From VRUE01 sp963702035 (GTDB taxonomy: Bacteria; Actinomycetota; Thermoleophilia; Solirubrobacterales; 70-9), in the NCBI GenBank assembly GCA_963702035.1, contig OY969700.1, forward strand, positions 62,001-126,000: a DNA stretch of 64,000 nt. The letters are read 5' to 3'. The number at the start of each line of letters is the position of its first letter. Within the stretch, counting starts at the first letter, position 1. A model generated the notes under the pieces. The model searched no databases. It was not told the DNA's origin and saw only the letters and a program-made list of their open reading frames with translations. Both the position numbers and the translations under genes were made by a program. This document shows positions 32,260-40,204 of this stretch, one piece after another.

Positions 32260-32898
32260 ATGGCCTATCCGGCATACGTCAGGGAGAAAGCAAGGGAGCT
32301 TCGACGAGAGAAGAAGCTGACGATCGACGAGCTCGCCGAACGTCTTGCGATCTCCCGCACGACCATCTACTACTGGATCAAGGATCTCCCCATCGGGACA
32401 ACCGAGAACGAAACCCTGGCCGCCAAGCGGGCCTCCAAGGCGAACCAGGAAATCCACGCCCGCCTCAGGAGCGCTGCCTATCAGCAGGGCCGCGCCGAAT
32501 ACCCGATCCTCCTGGAGCAGCCGACCTTTCGCGACTTTGTCTGCATGTACATCGGAGAGGGCTACAAGCGAAATCGCAATGCTGTCTCGATCTGCAACTC
32601 GGATCCAGCCGTGGTCCGGCTCGGCGCAACCTGGATCGGTCGGCTTTCCGATCACCCGATGGCATATTCCTTCCAGCACCACGCCGACCAGAACCCGCGA
32701 GAACTATGCGCGTTCTGGGGCAAGCTCGTCGATGTCGATCCGGTGGCAATCAAGTTCCAGCGGAAGTCGAACAGCGGCAAGCTTGCCGGTAGAACCTGGC
32801 GTTCGAAGTACGGCGTCCTTCAGGTCCGCGTCGCCGACACCTACCTTCGGGCTCGTCTCGATGCCTGGATGGATTGCGTTCGCGCCGACTGGGCGTAA
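32260..32898 (+). CDS. Helix-turn-helix protein with LAGLIDADG-like C-terminal domain
   Basis: This protein is about 212 residues from ATG 32260. The N-terminal HTH is LTIDELAERLAISRTTIYYWIKD. The second domain begins VCMYIGEGYKRNRN and NSDPAVVRLG, which resembles a LAGLIDADG endonuclease fold, with GEG where the acidic catalytic residue of the motif would be. Such combined proteins recall WhiA-like regulators. It ends 11 bp before tRNA-Pro on the same strand. The nuclease activity is untested and may be lost. Confidence 0.7.
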   Translation: MAYPAYVREKARELRREKKLTIDELAERLAISRTTIYYWIKDLPIGTTENETLAAKRASKANQEIHARLRSAAYQQGRAEYPILLEQPTFRDFVCMYIGEGYKRNRNAVSICNSDPAVVRLGATWIGRLSDHPMAYSFQHHADQNPRELCAFWGKLVDVDPVAIKFQRKSNSGKLAGRTWRSKYGVLQVRVADTYLRARLDAWMDCVRADWA

Positions 32899-32909
32899 AA
32901 TCCCGGCAT

Positions 32910-32986
32910 CGGGGCGTAGCTCAGCCTGGTCAGAGCGCCCGCTTTGGGGGCGGGAGGTTTCGCTGGTTCGAATCCAGTCGCCCCGA
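32910..32986 (+). tRNA. tRNA-Pro (anticodon TGG)
   Basis: This 77-nt cloverleaf has a 7-bp acceptor stem CGGGGCG/CGCCCCG and a GCTC/GAGC D-stem. The anticodon stem CCCGC/GCGGG has loop TTTGGGG (anticodon TGG), and the T-arm is GGTTCGAATCC. The discriminator is A and CCA is not encoded. Confidence 0.97.
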
Positions 32987-33053
32987 TTGGAGTAGCACCC
33001 GATTCACCCAGACAGATGTCTGGACGGTTATCCGGGTCACGAAATGCCTGGAA

Positions 33054-33353
33054 ATGCCGATAAGCGCCGCGATGGAGGGCCAACATGGAAGCCCACGGCG
33101 CCGGGAACGGGTCGTCTTCGAAACCGACCGGCATCTCGTCGTCGGCAACGTGACGCTGCCCCCGGAGGGCTATCAGAGCCGTTTCTCCGATGCGGTCAAC
33201 CGGGCCGATGTCGCCTTCATCCCCCTGCTCGAGGTCGAGATCACGCCGCTTGCCGGCGGCGAGACCGTGCGGCGCGCCTTCATCGTTCTCGCCAAGGAGC
33301 ACATCAGGCTCGCCTACCCGGTGGACCAAGCCGAACCGCCCCAAGCGCGGTAG
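33054..33353 (+). CDS. DUF6812-like small protein
   Basis: This protein is about 99 residues, counted from ATG 33054 (33072 is an alternative). The core ERVVFETDRHLVVGNVTLP, then EGYQSRFSDAVNRADVAFIPL, is a beta-rich module seen as a free-standing small protein in related actinobacteria. No catalytic residues are evident. It follows tRNA-Pro by about 70 bp. The frame is open upstream through the tRNA, but that part is not coding. Confidence 0.7.
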   Translation: MPISAAMEGQHGSPRRRERVVFETDRHLVVGNVTLPPEGYQSRFSDAVNRADVAFIPLLEVEITPLAGGETVRRAFIVLAKEHIRLAYPVDQAEPPQAR

Positions 33354-33397
33354 AGGTTTGAATCGCATAGCGGTCGACAGCTCGACCGCGCTCGCGT

Positions 33398-33677
33398 CTA
33401 GGCCGTTTGGCGGCGGCGCCGCCCGCCACCGGCGAAGGCGCCGATGTCGATCAGGAAGGCGAGCACGACGATGAACCACTCGAAGCCGGTGACTCCGTTC
33501 GACGAGAGCCCCCACATCGCCGCGTAGGCGAGGGTCGTCCACGGCAGCAGGAAGAAGCCGAGCAGGGGTAGCACCCAGCTGTCGAAGGCGCGGCTGAGCA
33601 GGTCGCTGAACAGGAAGAGCAGGAACAGCGCCAGGCGCGGTGAGATCAGCGCGAAGAGTAGGACGAGGCAGCCGATC
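33398..33677 (-). CDS. Three-helix membrane protein without a canonical start
   Basis: The frame reads IGCLVLLFALISPRLALF, FSDLLSRAFDSWVLPLLG and TGFEWFIVVLAFLIDIGAF, ending in a basic tail. It is clearly coding and resembles a small actinobacterial membrane family. The first in-frame stop upstream is 12 bases before ATC 33677 and no ATG, GTG or TTG lies between. Either ATC is used, or an indel has hidden the true start. It is divergent from msrA, 21 bp apart. Confidence 0.6.
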
Positions 33678-33698
33678 TCTGAACGCTACCGTGTATCG

Positions 33699-34355
33699 AT
33701 GCTCTTCAACCGCCAGAAGGCGCAGGTGCCGGCCCCCGAGGACGCCCTGCCAGGGCGCAGCGAGCCCGGCTTCGACGTTCCCGAGCGCCACGCCGTGCTA
33801 GACGCGCCACTCAAGCCTCCCTTCCCCGATGGAGTCGAGACCGCCTATTTCGCGCTCGGTTGCTTCTGGGGGGCGGAGCGACTGTTCTGGGTCCTCGACG
33901 GCGTTTACACGACGGCGGCCGGCTACATGAACGGGACCACTCCGAACCCGACCTACGAGGAGGTCTGCTCGGGCAAGACCGGCCACGCCGAGGCGGTCCT
34001 GGTCGGCTTCGATCCGCAGCGGATCGCCTACGCCGACCTGCTCAAGGTCTTCTTCGAGGAGCACGACCCGACCCAGGGGATGCGCCAGGGCAACGACGTC
34101 GGCAGCCAGTACCGCTCCGGCATCTACTTCGCCAACGACGCCCAGAAGGCGACGGCGGAGATGGCGTTGGCCGCCTACGACGAGGCGCTGCGCGCCGCCG
34201 GCCACGAGCCGATCACGACCGAGGTCGAGCCCGCCGGGCCCTTCTACTACGCCGAGGATTACCACCAGCAGTACCTGCACAAGGTGCCGAACGGCTACTG
34301 CGGGCTCGCCGGCACCGGCGTCTCCTGTCGCATCCCGGCCGCCGCGGCCGAGTAG
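33699..34355 (+). CDS. msrA: Peptide methionine sulfoxide reductase MsrA
   Basis: This 218-residue enzyme reduces methionine-S-sulfoxide in proteins. The catalytic C55 lies in FALGCFWGAE, the standard GCFWG motif. Family blocks GYMNGTTPNPTYEEVCSG, GHAEAVLVGFDP and DVGSQYRSGIYF are intact. The resolving Cys is likely in NGYCGLAGTGVSC. A 45-residue N-terminal extension is present, as in other actinobacterial forms. Confidence 0.95.
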   Translation: MLFNRQKAQVPAPEDALPGRSEPGFDVPERHAVLDAPLKPPFPDGVETAYFALGCFWGAERLFWVLDGVYTTAAGYMNGTTPNPTYEEVCSGKTGHAEAVLVGFDPQRIAYADLLKVFFEEHDPTQGMRQGNDVGSQYRSGIYFANDAQKATAEMALAAYDEALRAAGHEPITTEVEPAGPFYYAEDYHQQYLHKVPNGYCGLAGTGVSCRIPAAAAE

Positions 34356-34392
34356 CCCGCGCGCCCGGCGTGGCGAATAGCATCCCGCGCCG

Positions 34393-36567
34393 GTGACCCC
34401 CTCCTTCGGCTCCTACATCGGTGGCTGCCTGGCGACGATCGGCATCGTCTCGGCGCTCGGCCTAGGCGGCTACTGGCTGCGCCGCTGGATCGTGCCGGAG
34501 TTCTCCGGCGCGCTTGCCCGGCTCGGCGACGCGACGCTCGCCGTCGCGCTGCTCGTCATCTCGCTCGAGCTGCTCGGCACGTTGAGCATCCTGCGGCTGG
34601 GCTGGATAGTCGTCGTCTGCATCGCCATCGGCCTCGGCGCCGCCTGGCTGGGCCGGCACATGGCGCCGCGGGCCGCGGGCGAAATCGCGGCGCCGCGGGT
34701 GCAGACAGTCGCCCTCCTGCTCGCCCTCGGCGTCGCCTCCTTCACCGTCGCCGAGTGGACCTTCCCCTCGCAGCTCAGCCTCGACTACGGCATGTTCGGC
34801 GGCGACACGACCTGGTACCACATGCCCTTCGCCGCCCGGATCGCGCAGGAAGCGTCGACGGTCCACCTGCACTACACCGACCCGCTGCGCCTCGCCGCCT
34901 GGTTCTACCCGCAGAGCTCGGAGCTGATCCACGCCGCCGGGATCGTCGTCTTCAAGACCGACTGGCTCTCGCCGCTGATCAACCTGATCTGGCTCGCGAT
35001 CGCCCTGCTCGCCGCCTGGTGCGTCGGCCGTCCATACAAGGTCGGGCCGGCGACGCTGGTCGCCGGGGCGATCGTGCTCGACGCCGGGGTGATGATCGAA
35101 ACCCAGCCGGGGGAGGGGCGCAACGACATCATGGGGCTTGCCTTCCTGATCGCCTTCGCCGCCTTCCTGATCAACGGCCATCAGCGGCGGGCGCCCAAGG
35201 AGGGCGCCGTTCAGGACGCCCCCGAGCACGACGCGCCCCTGCTCGACAAGGGCCCGCTGATCCTCGCCGGCGTCGCCGCCGGGCTAGCCGCCTCGGTCAA
35301 GCTCACCTTCCTCGTCCCGGTCGTGGCGATCTGGCTCGGGGTCGTCGTCTTCAGCGGTCGCGGACGGCGGCTGACGACGGCCTGGGTGCTCGGCCTCAGC
35401 ACCTTCGTGGTCGGCGGCTACTGGTACATGCGGGCGGCGATCAAGACCGGTGGGAATCCGATCCCGTCAACCGGCTTCGGGCCGCTGCACCTGCCGCGGC
35501 CCGATCAGATGCCGCTCGATCCGCGCCCGCGCTTCGCCGTCTCCCACTACCTGACCGACCCGACCATCTACCGGCGCTGGTTCTTCCCCCAGCTCGACAA
35601 CGCCTTCGGCCCGCTCTGGCCGTTGATCCTGATCGTCGCCGTCGCCGCCGCTGTCTTCATCGCGGTGCGCTCGCGCAACCGGATCCTGCGGGTGATCGCC
35701 GCCGCGGCGCTGCTCACCGCCCTCGTCTACGTCTTCACCCCGCTCACCGCCGCCGGGCAGGAGGGCTCGCCGACGGGCTTCTTCACCAACACCCGCTATC
35801 TGGCCCCCGGCCTGGTTTTGGCGATGACGCTGCTGCCGATCGCCCGGCCGCTGCGCGCCCCCGACTCGCGCGCCCGGCTGACGCTGTACTTCTTGGTCGC
35901 GGTCTACGCGATCACGGTGCTGACCACGCCGCGCTGGTACCCCGGCTACATAGTCGGCACCGTCTTCCTCACCCTGGCGCTGGTCTGGGCGCCCTCCGCG
36001 CTGGCCCTGTTACGTGGGCGGCGGGCGGCGAGTCGCACCTACGTCGCCGTGGCCGCCGCGGGCGTGCTGCTGCTCGCCGTCGTGCTCGGCCGGGCGCAGG
36101 AGGTCCAGTACTACAACCAGCACTACACGCGCGTCACCCCGTTCCTCCAGGACGGCGGGCCGCGCAAGGCATATACCTTCGCCCGCGAACGGCACGGGGC
36201 GAGGATCGGGATCGCCGGCTCGGGCGAGATCTTCTTCGGCCAGTACGGCTTCTACGGCGCCAACCTCGACAACTACGTCCAGTACATCGGCGCCGAAGGG
36301 CCCGACGGCACCTACCGGTTGGCGACCACCTGCCATCGCTTCCGCCAGGCGATCAACGAAGGCGACTACGACTTCCTGATCACCAGCAAGGCGACCCAGG
36401 ACTCTCCCGAGGCCGAATACTGGTACCCGGTCTACGCCTGGCTGAAAACCGACCCCGCGCTGGAACTCGTGATCGAAGAGCCGGAAATAACCCCGCAGCC
36501 CGATTACGTCTTCAAGGTCAAGGGCAAGCTCGACACCAGCTGCGCCGACGTCGGCAAGGGTGGCTGA
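34393..36567 (+). CDS. Large multi-pass membrane protein, GT-C glycosyltransferase-like
   Basis: This 724-residue protein has about twelve membrane helices. An early extracytoplasmic loop, LDYGMFGGDTTWYHMPFA, carries the acidic residue expected in GT-C glycosyltransferases that use polyprenyl-phosphate sugars. The last 120 residues form a soluble domain. The start is GTG. The substrate is unknown and the assignment rests on topology and the loop motif. It is convergent with the hydrolase gene, 12 bp away. Confidence 0.65.
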   Translation: MTPSFGSYIGGCLATIGIVSALGLGGYWLRRWIVPEFSGALARLGDATLAVALLVISLELLGTLSILRLGWIVVVCIAIGLGAAWLGRHMAPRAAGEIAAPRVQTVALLLALGVASFTVAEWTFPSQLSLDYGMFGGDTTWYHMPFAARIAQEASTVHLHYTDPLRLAAWFYPQSSELIHAAGIVVFKTDWLSPLINLIWLAIALLAAWCVGRPYKVGPATLVAGAIVLDAGVMIETQPGEGRNDIMGLAFLIAFAAFLINGHQRRAPKEGAVQDAPEHDAPLLDKGPLILAGVAAGLAASVKLTFLVPVVAIWLGVVVFSGRGRRLTTAWVLGLSTFVVGGYWYMRAAIKTGGNPIPSTGFGPLHLPRPDQMPLDPRPRFAVSHYLTDPTIYRRWFFPQLDNAFGPLWPLILIVAVAAAVFIAVRSRNRILRVIAAAALLTALVYVFTPLTAAGQEGSPTGFFTNTRYLAPGLVLAMTLLPIARPLRAPDSRARLTLYFLVAVYAITVLTTPRWYPGYIVGTVFLTLALVWAPSALALLRGRRAASRTYVAVAAAGVLLLAVVLGRAQEVQYYNQHYTRVTPFLQDGGPRKAYTFARERHGARIGIAGSGEIFFGQYGFYGANLDNYVQYIGAEGPDGTYRLATTCHRFRQAINEGDYDFLITSKATQDSPEAEYWYPVYAWLKTDPALELVIEEPEITPQPDYVFKVKGKLDTSCADVGKGG

Positions 36568-36579
36568 CAGCGCACGTCT

Positions 36580-37380
36580 TCAGACCGGCGTTCGGGCGTG
36601 GGCTTGGACGAGAGCGGCGGAGCGCTCCGGTTGCTCCCACCAGAACATGTGGCCGACGTCCTCCAGTAGCTGCGGCTCGACCGAGAGCAGCGCCGCTACC
36701 TGAATCCCGTTGTTGACCCCGAGCAGCCGGTCCGCCGTACCGTGGATGACCTGGGCGGGGACTTCGAGGCCGGCGAGGCGGGTGCTGGTGTCGTGGGCGG
36801 CGCAGGCCTGCATCTGCTGGACGATCACCTCTCGCGGCGCGGGCAGCGCACTCCCCATCGCGCAGAACTCCGCGAAGCGGCTCTCGTCCTCGCGGAAGGC
36901 GGGGGAGAGGTTGATCTCCCACATCGCGCGGAAGACCTGCTCGCGCTCCCCCGAGGCCATCGCCGCCGCCAGCATCTGCAGATCTGCGGGGTCCATCAGG
37001 GTCCCCTCGGGACCGCCGCAGTAGGTCGCGCCCAGGGTCAGGCTGCGAACCCGCTCGGGGTGGGCGAGCGCCAGCTCCTGGGCGATCATCCCGCCCATCG
37101 AGATGCCGACGACGTGAGCGCGCTCGATCTCGAGCGCGTCGAGCAGCGCCGCGACGTCGCCGGCCAGATCGGTGATTTCGAAGGGCAGTTGCGCCTGCCC
37201 CGACAGGCCCATCCCGCGATTGTCGAAGACGATGCACTCGAAGCTCTCCTCGAGTGGAGCGAGGAAGGGGCGGCCCCAGGCCATGTGGGTGGCGCTCATC
37301 CCCTGGATCAGCAGCATCGGCTCGCCGCTCCCGGCGCGCAGGTAATGAAGCTCGCTGCCTCCCGCATCGATGCTCGGCAT
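36580..37380 (-). CDS. Alpha/beta hydrolase
   Basis: This 266-residue enzyme has the nucleophile elbow GISMGGMIAQELA, the oxyanion region LLIQGMSATHMAW, and a C-terminal acid and His in HGTADRLLG and EDVGHMFWWEQPE. The cap is short. It resembles the 3-oxoadipate enol-lactonase/esterase group, but the substrate is not predictable. Confidence 0.88.
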   Translation of the reverse strand: MPSIDAGGSELHYLRAGSGEPMLLIQGMSATHMAWGRPFLAPLEESFECIVFDNRGMGLSGQAQLPFEITDLAGDVAALLDALEIERAHVVGISMGGMIAQELALAHPERVRSLTLGATYCGGPEGTLMDPADLQMLAAAMASGEREQVFRAMWEINLSPAFREDESRFAEFCAMGSALPAPREVIVQQMQACAAHDTSTRLAGLEVPAQVIHGTADRLLGVNNGIQVAALLSVEPQLLEDVGHMFWWEQPERSAALVQAHARTPV

Positions 37381-37510
37381 CGAGGGCGATCCTACGCAGG
37401 TGGCATGCTGCGGGCGTGATTCGCGAGCTTCTCCGCGCGGAGACCAGCCTGGCCTTCGCCGCCCACCATTTCGCCGCTACGCCAGGCAGGGCCGTAACCT
37501 AAGCGGACCC

Positions 37511-37583
37511 GCCCCCGTAGCTCAGTGGACAGAGCGGCTGCCTTCTAAGCAGCGGGTCGCAGGTTCGAATCCTGCCGGGGGTA
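37511..37583 (+). tRNA. tRNA-Arg (anticodon TCT)
   Basis: This 73-nt cloverleaf has acceptor GCCCCCG/CGGGGGT with a terminal G-T pair and anticodon stem GCTGC/GCAGC with loop CTTCTAA (anticodon TCT). The T-arm is AGGTTCGAATCCT. The discriminator is A and CCA is not encoded. Confidence 0.96.
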
Positions 37584-37595
37584 CTGACTGCGCTG

Positions 37596-37718
37596 GTGAT
37601 CGAACGGTCCGCCTGGAAGATGATGCTGGGCAAGGGCGAGCGCGACGCCACCGAGGAGAAGATCGCAGTCCTGGAGGCCGAGCACGGGCCGTTCCTGCCG
37701 GACGACGCCGTGGGTTAG
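37596..37718 (+). CDS. 40-residue ORF or gene fragment after tRNA-Arg
   Basis: From GTG 37596 the frame reads VIERSAWKMMLGKGERD then ATEEKIAVLEAEHGPFLPDD, with a codon pattern that looks protein-like. There is no ribosome-binding site and no recognised family, so it may be the remnant of a gene broken by integration next to the tRNA. It ends 7 bp before the stop of the convergent ATPase gene. Confidence 0.3.
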   Translation: MIERSAWKMMLGKGERDATEEKIAVLEAEHGPFLPDDAVG

Positions 37719-37725
37719 CCCGCAG

Positions 37726-38997
37726 CTATTCGTCGGCTGGGGTCCACAGAGCCGACACCGGTAGCGCCCATAGTCCCCTCCCAAGGGGCAGCGTTTCGGA
37801 GCCGGTATGCACGACGACGCCCAGCTTGAAGCGTGGGCCCAGCTTGCTCTGCAGATGGCGAAGTGCGCTGAAGTCGCGTGAGTGCGCGGTGGCGCCCAGC
37901 TTGACCTCGATGCCGCATATCGATCCGTCGCCTCTCTCGAGCACGATGTCAACCTCGCGTCCTCCCGCGGTCCGGAGGTGATGGATGCGGACGTTGGTCT
38001 CGGCCCACGCCGCTTGCTTCACCAGCTCCATTGCCACGAAGTTCTCGAATATGGATCCGGCGAGAGCCGTCTCATCTTCTTCGAATCGAACCTGGCCGTA
38101 GTCCAGCAGGTGACAAGCCAATCCCGTGTCGGGGATCCAGACCTTCGGCGCCTTGATCAGGCGCTGGCCGATGTTGCGGCTCCATGCTCTCGCGCGGATC
38201 AGCAAAAACAGTTGCTCAAGGAGGGTGAGATAGCGCTGCACCGTGGGGCGGCTCATGCCCGCATCGCGAGCGATCCCAGTGGGGGAGAGCAGCCCCGAGA
38301 TGCGCGCGGCAGCGAGCTGGAGGAGCATGGGGAGCTCGTTGAGCTGCTGCGCGTTTCGGGTGAGATCCCGCACGTCGCGCTCAAGCGTCATCGCGACGTA
38401 CTCCTCGAACCAGCGCCCCCGTCTACGTGGCGCGGTGCGTGCGATGGCCTCCGGGTATCCGCCGACCGCGAGCGCCTCGGCGATTGCTGGGCGCCCGATC
38501 GGCGCATCCGAGAGCTGGGGAACGCGGCCCGCAAACAGATCGTCGATGAAGGTCTCGCGCCAGCCGTGGAGCTCGCCTTGAGAGAGCGGCCAGAGAGGCA
38601 CTCGCTCGGCCCTGCCCACGAGGGACTCGGAGATGCGATGGGTCGCCCAGACGTTCGCCGACCCGGTGAGGATGAACATTCCCGCTGGGCGCTTCCCGCC
38701 GGCGCGTGCTCGGTCGACCCTGGCCTTGATCGCCGGTAAGAGGGCTGGCGCCTTCTGGAACTCGTCGATACAGAGAGGAAGCGCCGAGCCCTCGATGAAG
38801 CCCGTCGGGTCCTCGTTCGCCGCCTCCCGACGGCCGTCATCATCGAGAGTCACGTAGCGTGCGCCCCGCTCCTCGGCCACGATGGATGCCAGCGTGCTCT
38901 TCCCCGCCTGCCGGGGTCCGACGACGACGACCACGGGAGTGTCGTCGAGGGCGGCGTCCAGCCCGACCTTGATATGCCTCGAGTAGAGTTCAGTCAT
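37726..38997 (-). CDS. AAA-type ATPase with DUF4143 domain
   Basis: This 423-residue protein has the Walker A motif VVGPRQAGKSTLA and Walker B in LPLCIDEFQKAP, followed by a sensor-like ILTGSANV. The C-terminal DUF4143 region, with IHHLRTAGGREVDIVLERG, resembles a PD-(D/E)XK nuclease core. Family members are common in mobile or defence regions and have no settled function. Directly upstream lie three phased dyads at 38998-39056. Confidence 0.88.
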   Translation of the reverse strand: MTELYSRHIKVGLDAALDDTPVVVVVGPRQAGKSTLASIVAEERGARYVTLDDDGRREAANEDPTGFIEGSALPLCIDEFQKAPALLPAIKARVDRARAGGKRPAGMFILTGSANVWATHRISESLVGRAERVPLWPLSQGELHGWRETFIDDLFAGRVPQLSDAPIGRPAIAEALAVGGYPEAIARTAPRRRGRWFEEYVAMTLERDVRDLTRNAQQLNELPMLLQLAAARISGLLSPTGIARDAGMSRPTVQRYLTLLEQLFLLIRARAWSRNIGQRLIKAPKVWIPDTGLACHLLDYGQVRFEEDETALAGSIFENFVAMELVKQAAWAETNVRIHHLRTAGGREVDIVLERGDGSICGIEVKLGATAHSRDFSALRHLQSKLGPRFKLGVVVHTGSETLPLGRGLWALPVSALWTPADE

Positions 38998-39056
38998 CTG
39001 ACAATCGTTCAGACTTTAGCTGATAATCGCTCAGGATCAGCCTGATGATCGATCAG
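38998..39056. promoter_or_regulatory. Three tandem CTGA-N7-TCAG dyads spaced 22 bp
   Basis: CTGACAATCGTTCAG (38998-39012), CTGATAATCGCTCAG (39020-39034) and CTGATGATCGATCAG (39042-39056) share the consensus CTGAYRATCGNTCAG. Their starts are exactly 22 bp apart, so they face the same side of the helix. The first one abuts the ATPase start codon. This is the expected layout of a cooperative repressor operator array. Confidence 0.7.
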
Positions 39057-39200
39057 GTATCTCCAGCTCCAGCGAAACGGCGTTGCCCTCGGTCCGCGCT
39101 ACCTGGTTCGACTTATGTCTCGTAAGCGGTACTGCCAGGTCGGGCCTGCCGGGGTGGCGAAGGTGGTCGAACCCGGCGCGGAGCTGATGCTGTAAGCTGT

Positions 39201-39225
39201 TGCATCAAATGAATGCATCAAATGA
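39201..39225. promoter_or_regulatory. Direct repeats TGCATCAAATGA, candidate VapBC operator
   Basis: Two identical 12-bp repeats (39201-39212 and 39214-39225) lie about 28 bp upstream of the antitoxin start. Toxin-antitoxin promoters are usually autoregulated by the antitoxin through such repeats. A partial dyad TGCAT...ATGCA spans both. Confidence 0.5.
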
Positions 39226-39252
39226 CTGCAAAGAGGTGGGACGATCAAGGCA

Positions 39253-39489
39253 TTGACGATCAGGAATGTGCCGCCCAGCCTCGCGGAGGCTCTTGAGCGT
39301 GAGAAGCGTCGTAAGGGCAAGTCGCTCAACCAGACGGTCATCGACCTCCTCGGACAGGGACTCGGCGCGGAGGGCATGCGCTCCAATGGACTGGGTCGCC
39401 TAGCGGGAGGTTGGAGCGAGGACGAGTTTCGCGACTTCGAGCGAGCGACCGCGCAATTCGAGGTGGTCGACGAGGAACTCTGGCGTTGA
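39253..39489 (+). CDS. VapB/FitA-type antitoxin
   Basis: This protein is about 78 residues. The ribbon-helix-helix N-terminus MTIRNVPPSLAEALEREKRR is followed by a C-terminal toxin-binding tail (FRDFERATAQFEVVDEELW). The start is TTG 39253. An in-frame ATC at 39244 preceded by GAGGTGGG would give the commoner LTIRNVPP spacing (MKALTIRN), so the ancestral start may have been mutated. The toxin gene overlaps the stop by 4 bp. Confidence 0.85.
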   Translation: MTIRNVPPSLAEALEREKRRKGKSLNQTVIDLLGQGLGAEGMRSNGLGRLAGGWSEDEFRDFERATAQFEVVDEELWR

Positions 39490-39884
39490 GTTCGTTCTGC
39501 CTCGATACCTCCGCCTACAGCAACTTCAGACGAGGAAACGAAGAGGTGGCGGCGCTTCTCGATCGGGCCGAGCTGGTGGGTGTGCCTACCGTCGCGCTCG
39601 GCGAGCTGCGCACCGGCTTCCTGCTCGGTGGCAGGCAACAGCGCAACGAAGCCGAGTTGGATGCCTTCCTCGACAGTTCCGTCGTCGAGGTGCTGCCGGT
39701 CGATGCCGCGACCAGCCGCCACTACGCGGAGATAATCGCCGAGCTTCACAAGGCAGGAACGCCTGTCCCCACCAACGACATCTGGATCGCTGCCACTGCG
39801 GCCCGCAATGGCACTACCGTCCTGACCTGCGACGACCACTTCGAACGCATTGGCCGGGTCGGCTCAATCGTCATCGACAGCTGA
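39486..39884 (+). CDS. PIN-domain toxin (VapC)
   Basis: This protein is about 132 residues from TTG 39486, which overlaps the antitoxin stop as TTGA. Conserved PIN acids are D in CLDTSAYSNF, E in ALGELRTGF and D in PTNDIWIAATA, with a final Asp in CDDHFERIG. They bind metal for RNase activity. With the upstream antitoxin it forms a standard toxin-antitoxin pair. Confidence 0.9.
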   Translation: MSSFCLDTSAYSNFRRGNEEVAALLDRAELVGVPTVALGELRTGFLLGGRQQRNEAELDAFLDSSVVEVLPVDAATSRHYAEIIAELHKAGTPVPTNDIWIAATAARNGTTVLTCDDHFERIGRVGSIVIDS

Positions 39885-40204
39885 TCCCGCCCTTCGGCAC
39901 GCGTCCATCGCAACACCTACGACCCCGAGAGCATTTTTCCGTGTTCAGGCGTGTTCATGTAAGTGCCATGACACACAACGAGCGTCGCACGGACATTGCC
40001 TTGGCCCTGCTGGCCGGAGCCTCGATCGCGGGGATCGTCTGGATCGGCAGGGTCGCATAGCAGGTCCGATGCGAGGGACCGCTTCCTGGCTTCGCCTCAG
40101 CGGACCGAGGAGCGGCTCCTCCGGAAGCAGTGGCGGGGTCCGGGTCTGAGTTCGGCATGTGAGGCCCCTGGCGACTGACCGAGCGGTGAGTCGCCATATC
40201 CCGG
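39885..40204. other. 320-bp gap after VapC with one short ORF
   Basis: Apart from the 30-residue ORF at 39968-40060 no gene or RNA is apparent. The stretch TTCCGTGTTCAGGCGTGTTCATG (in two TGTTCA repeats 9 bp apart, around 39940-39957) precedes that ORF and could be a regulatory site. Confidence 0.35.
39968..40060 (+). CDS. 30-residue single-helix membrane peptide
   Basis: ATG 39968 opens MTHNERRTDIALALLAG, then an apolar helix ending in IVWIGRVA. The charged start and single helix look like a small membrane protein, but there is no clear ribosome-binding site. Function unknown, low confidence. Confidence 0.3.
   Translation: MTHNERRTDIALALLAGASIAGIVWIGRVA

Noticed and set aside
32930..33148. 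Minus-strand ORF containing SNQRNLPPPK
   Set aside because: It is the well-known artefact of reading the antisense of a tRNA gene (tRNA-Pro).
37545..37952. Minus-strand ORF ending in RQDSNLRPAA
   Set aside because: It is the antisense artefact of tRNA-Arg and overlaps the ATPase gene.
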